A stretch of DNA of 64,000 nt from Butyricimonas muris (GTDB lineage: Bacteria > Bacteroidota > Bacteroidia > Bacteroidales > Marinifilaceae). Under the pieces are notes generated by a model. The model had not been told where the DNA came from and searched no databases. It saw only the letters and a program-made list of their open reading frames with translations. Numbering within the stretch: the stretch's first letter is position 1; every line of letters starts with the position of its first letter. The stretch lies in NCBI RefSeq assembly GCF_046365375.1, contig NZ_JBKEIT010000009.1:225302-289301 (forward strand). The letters run 5' to 3'. Below, piece by piece: positions 41,813 through 53,544 of the stretch. The position numbers and the translations under genes are program-made.

Positions 41813-44467
41813 TTATAACCAGCGAGTAAACCGTTTAATATACCATTGTTTGATCACCTGCGTCAGCACGCAATAGCTCAATAATATCACCACCAGCCAC
41901 GGGAAATAACTCCAAGGCAGAGGCACCAACCCGATTGCCGCCCCCACGTTCGAAAACGGGAGTATGATACCGACCACCATAATCAAAAGTGTAAGCCCCA
42001 CCACCGGCCATGACGCCGTACTCTGGATAAAGGGAATCTTACGGGTACGAATCATGTGCACGATCAACGTTTGCGACAACAGCCCCTCGATGAACCACCC
42101 GGATTGGAACAAAGCCTGATGTTCCGGTGAATTACATTTGAACACGTACCACATCACCAGATAGGTCGCTATATCAAAGATTGAACTGATAGGACCGATG
42201 TAAATCATAAACCGGCTCAAATCGGAAGCATCCCACCGCCGGGGCTTTTGCAGGTACTCCGCATCCAGACGGTCAAAAGGGATCGTGATTTGCGATACGT
42301 CATACAATAAATTTTGTACCAACAAATGGATCGGCAACATCGGCAGGAAAGGCAAAAAAGCACTCGCCCCCAGCACGCTGAACATATTCCCGAAATTAGA
42401 ACTCGCCGTCATCTTGATATACTTCATGATATTGCCGAAAGTCTTGCGTCCCTCGATAACACCATCCTCCAACACCATCAAATCCTTTTCCAGCAAAATA
42501 ATATCTGCGCTCTCCTTGGCTATATCCACCGCCGTATCCACGGATATACCCACGTCCGATTGTCGCAGGGCAGAAGCATCATTAATCCCGTCACCCAAGA
42601 AACCGACCGTGTTATCCTGTTCCTGCAACAAGGTGATAATCCGGGTTTTCTGCATAGGTGTCAATTTGGCAAAGACGGTCACCTCGCCCACCATTCCTTT
42701 CAACTCCCCGTCCGTCATCCGCTCGATCTCTTGCCCCGTCAGCGTATGAGTCGTATCCACACCCACCTGCCGACAAATCGTCTTCACCACCGCCTCGTTA
42801 TCTCCCGACAACACCTTCACTTCCACGCCATGCTCATGCAATTGCTTGATAGCACTCGCCGCAGAAGGTTTCGGCGGATCAAGAAACGCCAGATAACCAA
42901 TCAACACCATTTCCGCCTCGTCATCCACCCCGAACTCCCGTCCTTTCTCGATCCAACTCTTTTGGGCAACGGCAAGTACCCGCATCCCCTCCCGGTTCAT
43001 CCGTTCGCTGATAGCGTAAGCCTTGGCACGCAACTCGTCGGTCATCCGGTGTACCTCCCCGTCAAACTCGGCAAAAGCACATATATCCAACATCTCCTCC
43101 ACGGCTCCTTTCGTGATAATCTGACACTTCCCGAGCCTGTCTTCCACCACGACGGACATCCGGCGACGGGTAAAATCAAACGGGATCTCGTCAATCTTCA
43201 TGTAATTATCTTTCAAGTACTCCATCTGCAACTCCTTCACGTGCGACAAAATAGCCCTATCCATCAGGTTCTTCAATCCCGTCTGGAAATAACTGTTGAA
43301 AAAAGCGTGCCTCAACACCCGTTTCCGGTCATCACTACTCCCGTCCGAGTTTATATACTTTTCCAGCACGATCTGATCCCGTGTCAACGTGCCCGTCTTA
43401 TCCGTGCATAGAATATTCATGGCGCCGAAATTCTGAATGGCGTTCAAGTTCTTCACGATCGTTTTTTTCCTCGCCATCACCACCGCCCCTTTCGACAAAT
43501 TAGCGGTAACAATCATCGGCAACATCTCCGGCGTCAGCCCCACCGCCACGGATATGGCGAAAATAAAAGCCTCGAACCAATCCCCTTTCGTCACCCCGTT
43601 CACCAGAAACACGAAAGGCACCATCACCAGCATAAACCGAATCAACAAAAAACTCACGTTACTGATTCCCTTGTCAAAAGCAGTCTGCGCCCGTACTCCC
43701 ACGATACTCTTGGCTATCGTCCCGAGATACGTGTTTTTACCCGTGGCAAACACGACCGCAATAGCCGAACCGCTTACCACGTTCGAACCCATGAAACAAA
43801 TATTATCCAGCTCCACGACACTCCCGCTCCGGTACTTGTTGCCCGAAATCACGGTACTCTTCTCCACGGCATCCGACTCTCCCGTCAAGGCTGACTGGCT
43901 GACAAACAAATCTTTCGACTCCACGACACGCACGTCAGCAGGAACCATATCTCCCGCCGCCAAGTAGACCACATCCCCCGGCACCAGTTCCGTGATATTC
44001 ACTTCCTCGCTTTCTTCCCGTCCGTTCCGGTACACGCTGGCAGTATTTTTCACCATCTTTTTCAATGCGTCCGACGCCCTGCTCGATTTCCACTCTTGGC
44101 TAAAGCGCAACACGACACTCAACAACACCATCGTCGAAATCACGATCACGCTCGTCCATTCCCGTTCTTCGGGTGCTGCCATCCACACGTCGATCACAAG
44201 CGACACGATAGCCAGAGCCATCAACACCCCGATGAAAGGATTTATAAATGCCTTGCAGAACATCACCACCGCCTTTTGCGCCTGTTCATGCACGATCTCG
44301 TTTTGCCCGTACTCCTTTTGCCGTTCCTTAATCTCCTCGTCCGTCAACCCTCGGCAGGAAGTCTGAAAATAGGCGTACACCGTTTTCAATGGTTGCGTGG
44401 CAGCAAGAAACACCTTCTCCGTATTAAACGCCGCACCTTCTCTTCTATTGTGCTTTCTCCAAATCAT
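41813..44467 (-). CDS. mgtA: Magnesium-translocating P-type ATPase MgtA/MgtB
   Basis: An 884-residue P3B-type ATPase that imports Mg2+ at the cost of ATP. Key motifs are complete: TGES of the actuator domain (195-198), the Mg-ATPase signature LTPEMLPMIV in the central helix (311-320), CTDKTGTLT with phosphorylated Asp356, and the hinge FLGDGINDASALRQSD. About ten membrane helices are seen. A putative 35-residue microprotein follows 12 bp after the stop. Upstream, between mgtA and a histidine-kinase gene, are a TACTTTTG -7 box and four 11-bp direct repeats. This suggests that expression is activated by the neighbouring OmpR-type response regulator. Confidence 0.96.
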   Translation of the reverse strand: MIWRKHNRREGAAFNTEKVFLAATQPLKTVYAYFQTSCRGLTDEEIKERQKEYGQNEIVHEQAQKAVVMFCKAFINPFIGVLMALAIVSLVIDVWMAAPEEREWTSVIVISTMVLLSVVLRFSQEWKSSRASDALKKMVKNTASVYRNGREESEEVNITELVPGDVVYLAAGDMVPADVRVVESKDLFVSQSALTGESDAVEKSTVISGNKYRSGSVVELDNICFMGSNVVSGSAIAVVFATGKNTYLGTIAKSIVGVRAQTAFDKGISNVSFLLIRFMLVMVPFVFLVNGVTKGDWFEAFIFAISVAVGLTPEMLPMIVTANLSKGAVVMARKKTIVKNLNAIQNFGAMNILCTDKTGTLTRDQIVLEKYINSDGSSDDRKRVLRHAFFNSYFQTGLKNLMDRAILSHVKELQMEYLKDNYMKIDEIPFDFTRRRMSVVVEDRLGKCQIITKGAVEEMLDICAFAEFDGEVHRMTDELRAKAYAISERMNREGMRVLAVAQKSWIEKGREFGVDDEAEMVLIGYLAFLDPPKPSAASAIKQLHEHGVEVKVLSGDNEAVVKTICRQVGVDTTHTLTGQEIERMTDGELKGMVGEVTVFAKLTPMQKTRIITLLQEQDNTVGFLGDGINDASALRQSDVGISVDTAVDIAKESADIILLEKDLMVLEDGVIEGRKTFGNIMKYIKMTASSNFGNMFSVLGASAFLPFLPMLPIHLLVQNLLYDVSQITIPFDRLDAEYLQKPRRWDASDLSRFMIYIGPISSIFDIATYLVMWYVFKCNSPEHQALFQSGWFIEGLLSQTLIVHMIRTRKIPFIQSTASWPVVGLTLLIMVVGIILPFSNVGAAIGLVPLPWSYFPWLVVILLSYCVLTQVIKQWYIKRFTRWL

Positions 44468-44503
44468 AATTGTCTTCTTTTAGAGGGTTATACTTTACAC
44501 GGA

Positions 44504-44511
44504 CAAAAGTA
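44504..44511 (-). promoter_or_regulatory. -7 promoter element of mgtA
   Basis: TACTTTTG on the minus strand (complement of 44504-44511) is a perfect TAnnTTTG box. There is no TTTG at the -33 position; instead the direct-repeat array 44532-44575 begins there, the expected layout of an activator-dependent promoter. Confidence 0.6.
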
Positions 44512-44531
44512 CTCACCCCCTTCACGACAAG

Positions 44532-44575
44532 CCGTTAGAGAAACATTATAACACCATTAGAAAACCGTTAGAATT
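44532..44575. promoter_or_regulatory. Four 11-bp direct repeats, probable OmpR-type response-regulator operator
   Basis: Units start at 44532 (CCGTTAGAGAA), 44543 (ACATTATAACA), 44554 (CCATTAGAAAA) and 44565 (CCGTTAGAATT), exactly 11 bp apart. Three of four share CC[GA]TTAGA. OmpR/PhoB-family regulators bind direct repeats with this one-turn spacing. The array lies just upstream of the mgtA promoter and 7 bp from the end of the kinase gene. Confidence 0.7.
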
Positions 44576-44581
44576 CAAACT

Positions 44582-45949
44582 CTACACGTGCGGCAACTCC
44601 ACCGTGAAAACAGTTCCCTCCCCTTGCTGGGAATTTACCTGTATCGTCCCCTTGTGCATCGTCACGATCTTACGTGTCAATACCATGCCAATCCCGTTTC
44701 CCGGGGCGTAATCCTTGTTACTCCCGCGGTAAAATAAAGAAAATAACTTTTCCCTATCATCCGGCGTCATGCCAATCCCCGTATCCGAGAAACGAATAAT
44801 AGACATATCCTCCCAAAACGTAATCTGCACGAGTGAAGTCTTATCCCCCGAAAATTTGCAATTATTCTCGATCAGATTCACGAAAGCCGTCCTCAACAAA
44901 TAGCTATTCCCCAGTACTGTGAGCACCCTGTCATCATCGGCTTCCCCCTCGAAAATCAACTCCACTTTATAATCAGGATTTGCTTTCAACACCATTTCCC
45001 GCGCATCCAGCAGCAATTCATCCAACCGCACGTCCTCCATTTTCACCCGCTCCGGCAAATAATCGGCTCTCGCTAAATTCAACAATCCCTCCGAAAGCCT
45101 CACCACCCCTTGGGCATCATTCAGCACGTTGCGTATCGCTTCCCTGTACTCCTCCGGCGCACGGTCTTTCAACAAAGCCAACTCCAACTCGGCAACAAGA
45201 GCCGCCATCGGGGTACGCAACTCGTGGGACACATTACTCACGAACATCTTTTGTGCCTCGAAAGACTTTTCCAGTCCATCGAGCATCCGATTGAATGTCA
45301 CCGCCAACTCCCCCAACTCGTCATTCTCGTACCGTACCGGTACCCGCGTATCCAAATTCGAAGCGGTAATAGCCCGCACCTCTTCCACCATATCCGACAC
45401 GGGAGTCAGCGCTCCCCGCGCGAGCAAATATCCCACTCCCAACAATATCGCGAGTCCCAGCAATAACATACAAGCCAACATCACGCGCAACGCCTCCCGT
45501 TGCGCATAACCGTACCCGTCATAAGCCGCCGCCGTGATTATATACTCCTTTCCCTCGAACTCGTACAACATCCCCACGACTTGATAACGCCCTTGATAAA
45601 ATTCGATAACTTTATTCCGCGTTATCCTTTCCATCATCTCCGGGGTTTCCTTTACCAAATCAATCTGCTTCGCATCATGATATAGCAATTGAAAAGAAGT
45701 ATCATAAACCGCCACTTCCACCTCGTTGATAAACTCCCGGTTATTCAAGTAAATCGACTGCATGGTAACGGCATCCACTTGGTTTTTCAGAAAAAGATTT
45801 GCTTTCGTGATTCCCTCACTCTTCAAATCCCGGAAAAACTCCCGGTTTCGGCTTCGTTCCGAGAAAAAATAGATTGCCGACAACAACCCCAGAAAAACAA
45901 CCGCGGTCACCCCCGTGTACCTCAATGTCAACTTACTCCTGATCTTCAT
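44582..45949 (-). CDS. Two-component sensor histidine kinase
   Basis: A 455-residue inner-membrane kinase. Helix 1 is at about 11-30 and helix 2 at about 153-177, enclosing a periplasmic sensor of about 120 residues. A HAMP segment follows (ARGALTPVSDMVEEVRAI), then the HisKA box with phospho-accepting His242 (VSNVSHELRTPMAAL). The ATP-binding domain has the N box (NLIENNCKF), G1 (RFSDTGIGMT) and G2 (APGNGIGMVLTRKIV). Its ATG overlaps the stop of the response-regulator gene by 4 bp, so the two form one system. The stimulus cannot be read directly. Position next to mgtA and its repeat operator suggests metal, membrane or Mg2+ stress. Confidence 0.95.
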   Translation of the reverse strand: MKIRSKLTLRYTGVTAVVFLGLLSAIYFFSERSRNREFFRDLKSEGITKANLFLKNQVDAVTMQSIYLNNREFINEVEVAVYDTSFQLLYHDAKQIDLVKETPEMMERITRNKVIEFYQGRYQVVGMLYEFEGKEYIITAAAYDGYGYAQREALRVMLACMLLLGLAILLGVGYLLARGALTPVSDMVEEVRAITASNLDTRVPVRYENDELGELAVTFNRMLDGLEKSFEAQKMFVSNVSHELRTPMAALVAELELALLKDRAPEEYREAIRNVLNDAQGVVRLSEGLLNLARADYLPERVKMEDVRLDELLLDAREMVLKANPDYKVELIFEGEADDDRVLTVLGNSYLLRTAFVNLIENNCKFSGDKTSLVQITFWEDMSIIRFSDTGIGMTPDDREKLFSLFYRGSNKDYAPGNGIGMVLTRKIVTMHKGTIQVNSQQGEGTVFTVELPHV

Positions 45950-46635
45950 TTCTCTGCCATAAAAATAAAACCCATACCCGGTTTCGTGTGAATCAACTTC
46001 ACCTCGTAATCCCGGTCTATCTTCTTGCGCAAATAATTAATATACACGTCGATAAAATTCGTTCCCGTGTCAAAACGCGTGTTCCACACCTTATCCGCGA
46101 TCTCCACCCGGCTCAACACCCGTTCCGGGTTCTCCGCCATATACAACAACAGATTGTACTCCTTGGGTGAAAGCCTTATTTCATCCGTTCCCCTGTACAC
46201 CGTTTTCGTGCGGAGAGCAATTTTCAAATCGGCGTACACTAACTCTTCCGGGGCAACAGCCTGCACGTCATTACTTCCCCGTTTCAGCAACACCTTTATC
46301 CGGGCATCCAACTCCCGGAAATCAAACGGCTTCACCATGTAATCATCCGCCCCCGCATCAAATCCCTCCAACTTATCGTCCGTCTGCCCGAGAGCCGTGA
46401 GCATGATAATCGGGACTCCGGCATTCTCCCGGCGCACCTCTTTACAAAACTCGAACCCGTCCATTTTGGGTAAAACCACGTCAGAAATGATTAATTGAAA
46501 ATCACCCGATTTAAACAACCGGAGAGCCATCTGTCCGTCATAAGCCAGCACCACCTGATAGCCGGATTCTTCCAATCCCCTTCTCAACAAATCGGCTACC
46601 CGCTGTTCATCTTCTACAACTAATATTCTAACCAT
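45946..46635 (-). CDS. OmpR/PhoB-family response regulator
   Basis: A 229-residue regulator from the ATG complementary to 46633-46635 (MVRILVVEDEQ); a TTG two codons earlier is unlikely. The receiver domain has the acidic pair in VVEDE, phospho-acceptor Asp52 (IISDVVLPKMDG), the Thr in IIMLTALG and the Lys in MVKPFD. The C-terminal winged helix contains LSPKEYNLLLYMAENP and VEIADKVWNTRFDTGTNFID. It is the first gene of a two-gene system with the histidine kinase (4-bp overlap). The 11-bp direct repeats at 44532-44575 are of the type such regulators bind. A TACCTTCG box lies 33 bp upstream of the start. Confidence 0.96.
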   Translation of the reverse strand: MVRILVVEDEQRVADLLRRGLEESGYQVVLAYDGQMALRLFKSGDFQLIISDVVLPKMDGFEFCKEVRRENAGVPIIMLTALGQTDDKLEGFDAGADDYMVKPFDFRELDARIKVLLKRGSNDVQAVAPEELVYADLKIALRTKTVYRGTDEIRLSPKEYNLLLYMAENPERVLSRVEIADKVWNTRFDTGTNFIDVYINYLRKKIDRDYEVKLIHTKPGMGFIFMAEK

Positions 46636-46690
46636 AAACAATAACTATTACAATTCTGCCCTTCCCGCGAAGGTATAAAATTAAACGGGT

Positions 46691-46730
46691 GATTCTTACC
46701 TATTTCTAAACACACTTAAAGAAAAGAATC
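46691..46730. promoter_or_regulatory. Inverted repeat in the divergent promoter region
   Basis: GATTCTT (46691-46697) and AAGAATC (46724-46730) form a 7-bp inverted repeat with a 26-bp spacer between the response-regulator gene and the divergent secreted-protein gene. The right arm abuts the TATATTTG box at 46732. It could be a shared operator or chance in AT-rich DNA. Confidence 0.3.
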
Positions 46731-46731
46731 T

Positions 46732-46739
46732 TATATTTG
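46732..46739 (+). promoter_or_regulatory. -7 promoter element of the secreted SecD-P1-like gene
   Basis: TATATTTG matches TAnnTTTG and lies 24 bp before the ATG at 46764. The -33 element is not evident. Confidence 0.55.
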
Positions 46740-46763
46740 TGAATAAACCAATCTTTTACAGCT

Positions 46764-47525
46764 ATGAAAATGAAAAATCTGTTTCTCTGTTTCATCATGC
46801 TAATTCTCTGTTGTCCCTTGTTACAAGCACAAAAGAATAACACGAAAAAACACAAATACCTCCCCACGGGCTGGTATTATGTCACCGATTCCATCCATGG
46901 CGTCGAAGGAAAAATGTACAGAACATTCGAAACCTATTATCTCGACCAGACACCGATTGTCACTCTTGATGACTTCGAGCAAATACGACTCGACACTGTC
47001 GGTACGCCACAACTTCTTTTCTCCTTGAAAGCCGATAAAATCCCGGCATGGGCAAAAGCGACCCGTGAATCCATCGGGAAGAAACTCGCTTTTGTTATCA
47101 CGAATGTCGTGATCAGCGCACCTACCGTCCAAAACGAAATCCAAAGCGGGGCATCCATGGTCGGATATCCCTATTCACTGGAAGAACTTGAATTATTCAA
47201 ACAGAAACTTAGAAATTATCATGTTTCTATTCCTCACATCATCAGTCACGACGAAAAAGAAGCCCGTGTAGGAGTTTCATATTTTGCTGCCATGTTTTTC
47301 ATCGACCTCACCCACGAAGAAGGCAAAAAAGTTTTCGACAAAATACAAAAAGCAGAACAAGAAGACACTCCGCTCAGAGTCTTTTTTGAAAATATCGACA
47401 AAAAAATAAACACGCCCAAAGGAGAATACACCTCCTCCCGAGGCTATATAGCGAAGGTGGAACCGGCATCTCCTGACGAAACAGCAGAATACAAAAAGAA
47501 TCGAGCTCAAAGAAGACCTCATTAA
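46764..47525 (+). CDS. Exported protein with a SecD-P1-head-like domain
   Basis: A 253-residue protein with a signal peptide (1-22, ending LLQAQ). The middle part (about 85-150) contains ESIGKKLAFVITNVVISAPT followed by VQNEIQSGASMVGYPYSLEE. This closely recalls the head subdomain of the periplasmic P1 region of SecD, where the pattern is GkrLAivldgkviSAP..i..pI..G...itg.f..eEa. The remainder is not SecD: there are no transmembrane helices and no P1 base. A second copy of the fold may follow, as SYFAAMFFIDLTHEEGKKVF is reminiscent of the same unit's start. Function unknown; it is a stand-alone secreted domain, divergent from the two-component system. Confidence 0.7.
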   Translation: MKMKNLFLCFIMLILCCPLLQAQKNNTKKHKYLPTGWYYVTDSIHGVEGKMYRTFETYYLDQTPIVTLDDFEQIRLDTVGTPQLLFSLKADKIPAWAKATRESIGKKLAFVITNVVISAPTVQNEIQSGASMVGYPYSLEELELFKQKLRNYHVSIPHIISHDEKEARVGVSYFAAMFFIDLTHEEGKKVFDKIQKAEQEDTPLRVFFENIDKKINTPKGEYTSSRGYIAKVEPASPDETAEYKKNRAQRRPH

Positions 47526-47582
47526 GATTCATCTACCGGCATATCGGGCGGAATCGCGAAACACGGATTCCGCCTTTCCTCT

Positions 47583-48356
47583 CTAATCCAGCGTCTGCAC
47601 CCCGCCCCCGTTCACGAACAAAACCTGTCCCGTGATCCAACTCGAGATGGGTGCGGCAAAGAAAAGTACGGCACCGGCAATATCGTCTATCTCCCCCAAT
47701 CGTTTGATCGGCGTGTGTTCCAGCATCTTTTTCTCTATCTCGGGTGTCAGTACCGATTCCAAAGCCCGCGTTTCCACCGCACCCGGACCTACCGCATTAA
47801 TCCGCACGTCCGGTCCGAAATCCATCGCCAGATTCGCCGTCATGTGATTCAACGCCGCCTTCGACGAGGCGTAGGCACTCATGCCCGGACTCCTGTTGAT
47901 ACTCGCCATGGAAGTAATATTCACGATCGAACCGTAGTCCGCCTGCTTCATGTAAGGCACTGCCAACTGGCACAACCGCCAAGCACTAAAGACATTCACC
48001 TTAAATATACGCTCGAAATACTCCTCAGTCACGCGGAAAGGATTCTCTTGCCCGCCCCCGCCGACACCCACGTTGTTCACCAGAATATTCAACTTCCCGA
48101 ACTCCACGATCGTACGTTGCACCAGATTCATCAAATCCCCGTCCTTCGTCACGTCGCACTTCAATGCCAGCGCTTTACGTCCCATACCTCGTATATCCTC
48201 TGCCACGACCTCGGCATCCGCCAAATTCACATCACCGATCACCACGTCGGCTCCCGCTTGGGCTAATATATGTGCGCTCCCGCACCCGATACCGTTGCCG
48301 CCACCCGTCACGACAGCCACCATGCCCGTCAAATTCAACATTTTATTCAAATCCAT
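47583..48356 (-). CDS. hdhA: Short-chain dehydrogenase, 7-alpha-hydroxysteroid dehydrogenase (HdhA)-like
   Basis: A 257-residue NAD(P)-dependent oxidoreductase from the ATG complementary to 48354-48356 (MDLNKMLNLTGM). The Rossmann motif TGGGNGIG, the NNVG/NVG motif in ILVNNVGVGGGG and the catalytic triad (Ser in NITSMAS, Tyr and Lys in MSAYASSKAALN) are complete. The C-terminal stretch LTPEIEKKMLEHTPIKRLGE and the ending GQVLFVNGGGVQ are, from memory, very close to E. coli 7-alpha-HSDH, closer than to ordinary sugar dehydrogenases. The likely reaction is oxidation of the 7-alpha hydroxyl of bile acids. Asp in VVIGDVN after the second strand suggests NAD preference. It stands alone, divergent from the lipocalin fusion gene. 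Confidence 0.8.
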   Translation of the reverse strand: MDLNKMLNLTGMVAVVTGGGNGIGCGSAHILAQAGADVVIGDVNLADAEVVAEDIRGMGRKALALKCDVTKDGDLMNLVQRTIVEFGKLNILVNNVGVGGGGQENPFRVTEEYFERIFKVNVFSAWRLCQLAVPYMKQADYGSIVNITSMASINRSPGMSAYASSKAALNHMTANLAMDFGPDVRINAVGPGAVETRALESVLTPEIEKKMLEHTPIKRLGEIDDIAGAVLFFAAPISSWITGQVLFVNGGGVQTLD

Positions 48357-48517
48357 AGTTTTATTTGTTTTATTTTTACACGTTACGCTTTTCACCCCGT
48401 CCCGGTTACCTTTAAGCTCAAAAATGTTCATTCAACCCGTTCATTTTATCCTTTCAAAGCAACTTTCCATTATCAAAATACGTTTTCATATCATACATTA
48501 ACAACAATTCACGGGAT

Positions 48518-49840
48518 ATGAATATAGCGATCAGCGGAGCCAGCGGTTTTATTGGCAAACACCTCACGAACTCACTATCAGAAGCGGGGTACGAGATTGT
48601 CCCCTTGGACAGGTCATTCTTTCAAGAAAAAAAGTTCAAACAACTGGTACAAACACTTTCACGCTGTGATGTAATTATCAACTTGGCGGGAGCTCCCGTC
48701 AATAAACGCTGGAGCGCCTCGTACAAGCAAGAATTACAGGATAGCCGTATCCGGGTGACACGGAGTATCACGAGAGCCTTAGATGCCGCTCCCCGTAAAC
48801 CCGAATTGATGATCTCGGCATCCGCCGTAGGATATTACCCGACAGAGGGAACACACGACGAATACACGGGCAAACGGGGAAACGGTTTCCTGCCGGAACT
48901 TTGCGAGGCGTGGGAACAGGAAGCCCGGCATTGTCCCCCGGCAACAAGGTTGGTCATTACCCGTTTCGGCATCGTCCTTTCACCGGACGGGGGAGCCATG
49001 CGGCAGATGTTACTCCCCTTGAAAATGAAACTCGCCGCGGTCATCGCACCGGGGACACAACCTTTCCCGTGGATCAGTATCCATGATTTGTGCCGGGCGA
49101 TGCAATTCATTATCGGGAATAAATCGATAGAAGGCGTTGTCAATCTCGTGTCACCGGGAAGACTCACGCAACATGCCTTCACCCGTGCCGTGGCAAAAGC
49201 CTGCCACGCTTGGGGTACTGTGACCATTCCCCGCTTCTGCTTCCGCACGCTGTATGGCGAGGGAGCCGCATTTCTCACCACGGGGCAAGACGTGAAACCC
49301 ACCCGCTTAACTGAATTCGGGTTCCGCTTCACCGATGCCACGATAGAGCAATTCCTGCGACAAACAGACCACGCCACGATCGGCCAACTCGACTTGTCCC
49401 GTTACATGGGACGCTGGTACGAGATCGCCCGCTTTGATCACCTGTTTGAACGAGGGCTTTCCAACGTGACGGCAACCTACACGCTACTCCCCGACGGAAA
49501 AGTGCGGGTAGAAAATGCCGGGTACCAAACGGGTAAAAACGGCAACGACCATTTCAAACGTGCCGTCGGACGAGCCAAAATGCCCGATACCACACAACCG
49601 GGCAAACTAAAAGTCGCATTCTTCCTCTGGTTCTACGCCGATTATTACATCCTCGAACTGGATAAAGCAGGATACAAATACGCACTCATCGGCAGCAGTT
49701 CCGACAAATATTTGTGGATACTCAGCCGAACACCCAGTTTACCCGACGAGATAAAAGAAACATTACTCGCCAATGCCACACACCGCGGGTACGACACAAG
49801 CAATCTGTTATGGACAGACCAAAGCAAACACATATCCTAG
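48518..49840 (+). CDS. TIGR01777-type epimerase-like protein fused to a lipocalin (Blc-like) domain
   Basis: A 440-residue two-domain protein. Residues 1-285 are an atypical SDR of the TIGR01777/YfcH type: ISGASGFIGKHL nucleotide fold, INLAGAPVNKRWSASYKQEL, SASAVGYYPTEG, RFGIVLSPDGGAM and PFPWISIHDL. From about 290 a bacterial lipocalin starts with its signature (DLSRYMGRWYEIARFDHLFE) and continues YTLLPDGKVRVENAGY, FYADYYILELDKAGYKYALI and LWILSRTP. Both families normally occur as separate proteins, and bacterial Blc is an outer-membrane lipoprotein, whereas this fusion has no signal peptide, so the lipocalin would be cytosolic. It might bind a lipid-like substrate for the reductase domain (inference). 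Confidence 0.9.
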   Translation: MNIAISGASGFIGKHLTNSLSEAGYEIVPLDRSFFQEKKFKQLVQTLSRCDVIINLAGAPVNKRWSASYKQELQDSRIRVTRSITRALDAAPRKPELMISASAVGYYPTEGTHDEYTGKRGNGFLPELCEAWEQEARHCPPATRLVITRFGIVLSPDGGAMRQMLLPLKMKLAAVIAPGTQPFPWISIHDLCRAMQFIIGNKSIEGVVNLVSPGRLTQHAFTRAVAKACHAWGTVTIPRFCFRTLYGEGAAFLTTGQDVKPTRLTEFGFRFTDATIEQFLRQTDHATIGQLDLSRYMGRWYEIARFDHLFERGLSNVTATYTLLPDGKVRVENAGYQTGKNGNDHFKRAVGRAKMPDTTQPGKLKVAFFLWFYADYYILELDKAGYKYALIGSSSDKYLWILSRTPSLPDEIKETLLANATHRGYDTSNLLWTDQSKHIS

Positions 49841-49900
49841 CACTCCCCCGCAAAGCCAATCAAGCAGGAAAAGATATTTATACTTTTTTCGCATATAATA

Positions 49901-49932
49901 AAAACGAGGTCACTCGAAAGTAACCTCGTTTT
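49901..49932. terminator. Strong bidirectional terminator
   Basis: AAAACGAGGT (49901-49910) pairs exactly with ACCTCGTTTT (49923-49932), with A-rich and T-rich flanks on both sides. It lies between the convergent lipocalin-fusion gene (plus) and the pyruvate oxidoreductase gene (minus) and can end both. Confidence 0.9.
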
Positions 49933-49952
49933 CGCTATAATAATTGTGAATA

Positions 49953-53489
<3,537 letters not shown>

Positions 53490-53544
53490 TTTTTTAAACA
53501 TTAACTAACAATAGTTGATCACTCTATTTATTCTTCATTTTCTC

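Noticed and set aside
42314..43411. A 365-codon open frame on the plus strand
   Set aside because: It is antisense to mgtA, whose motifs are complete, and shows no domain.
44468..44581. Possible Mg2+ riboswitch (M-box or mgtA-leader type) before mgtA
   Set aside because: The leader after the -7 box is only about 30 bases and the rest is explained by a direct-repeat operator.
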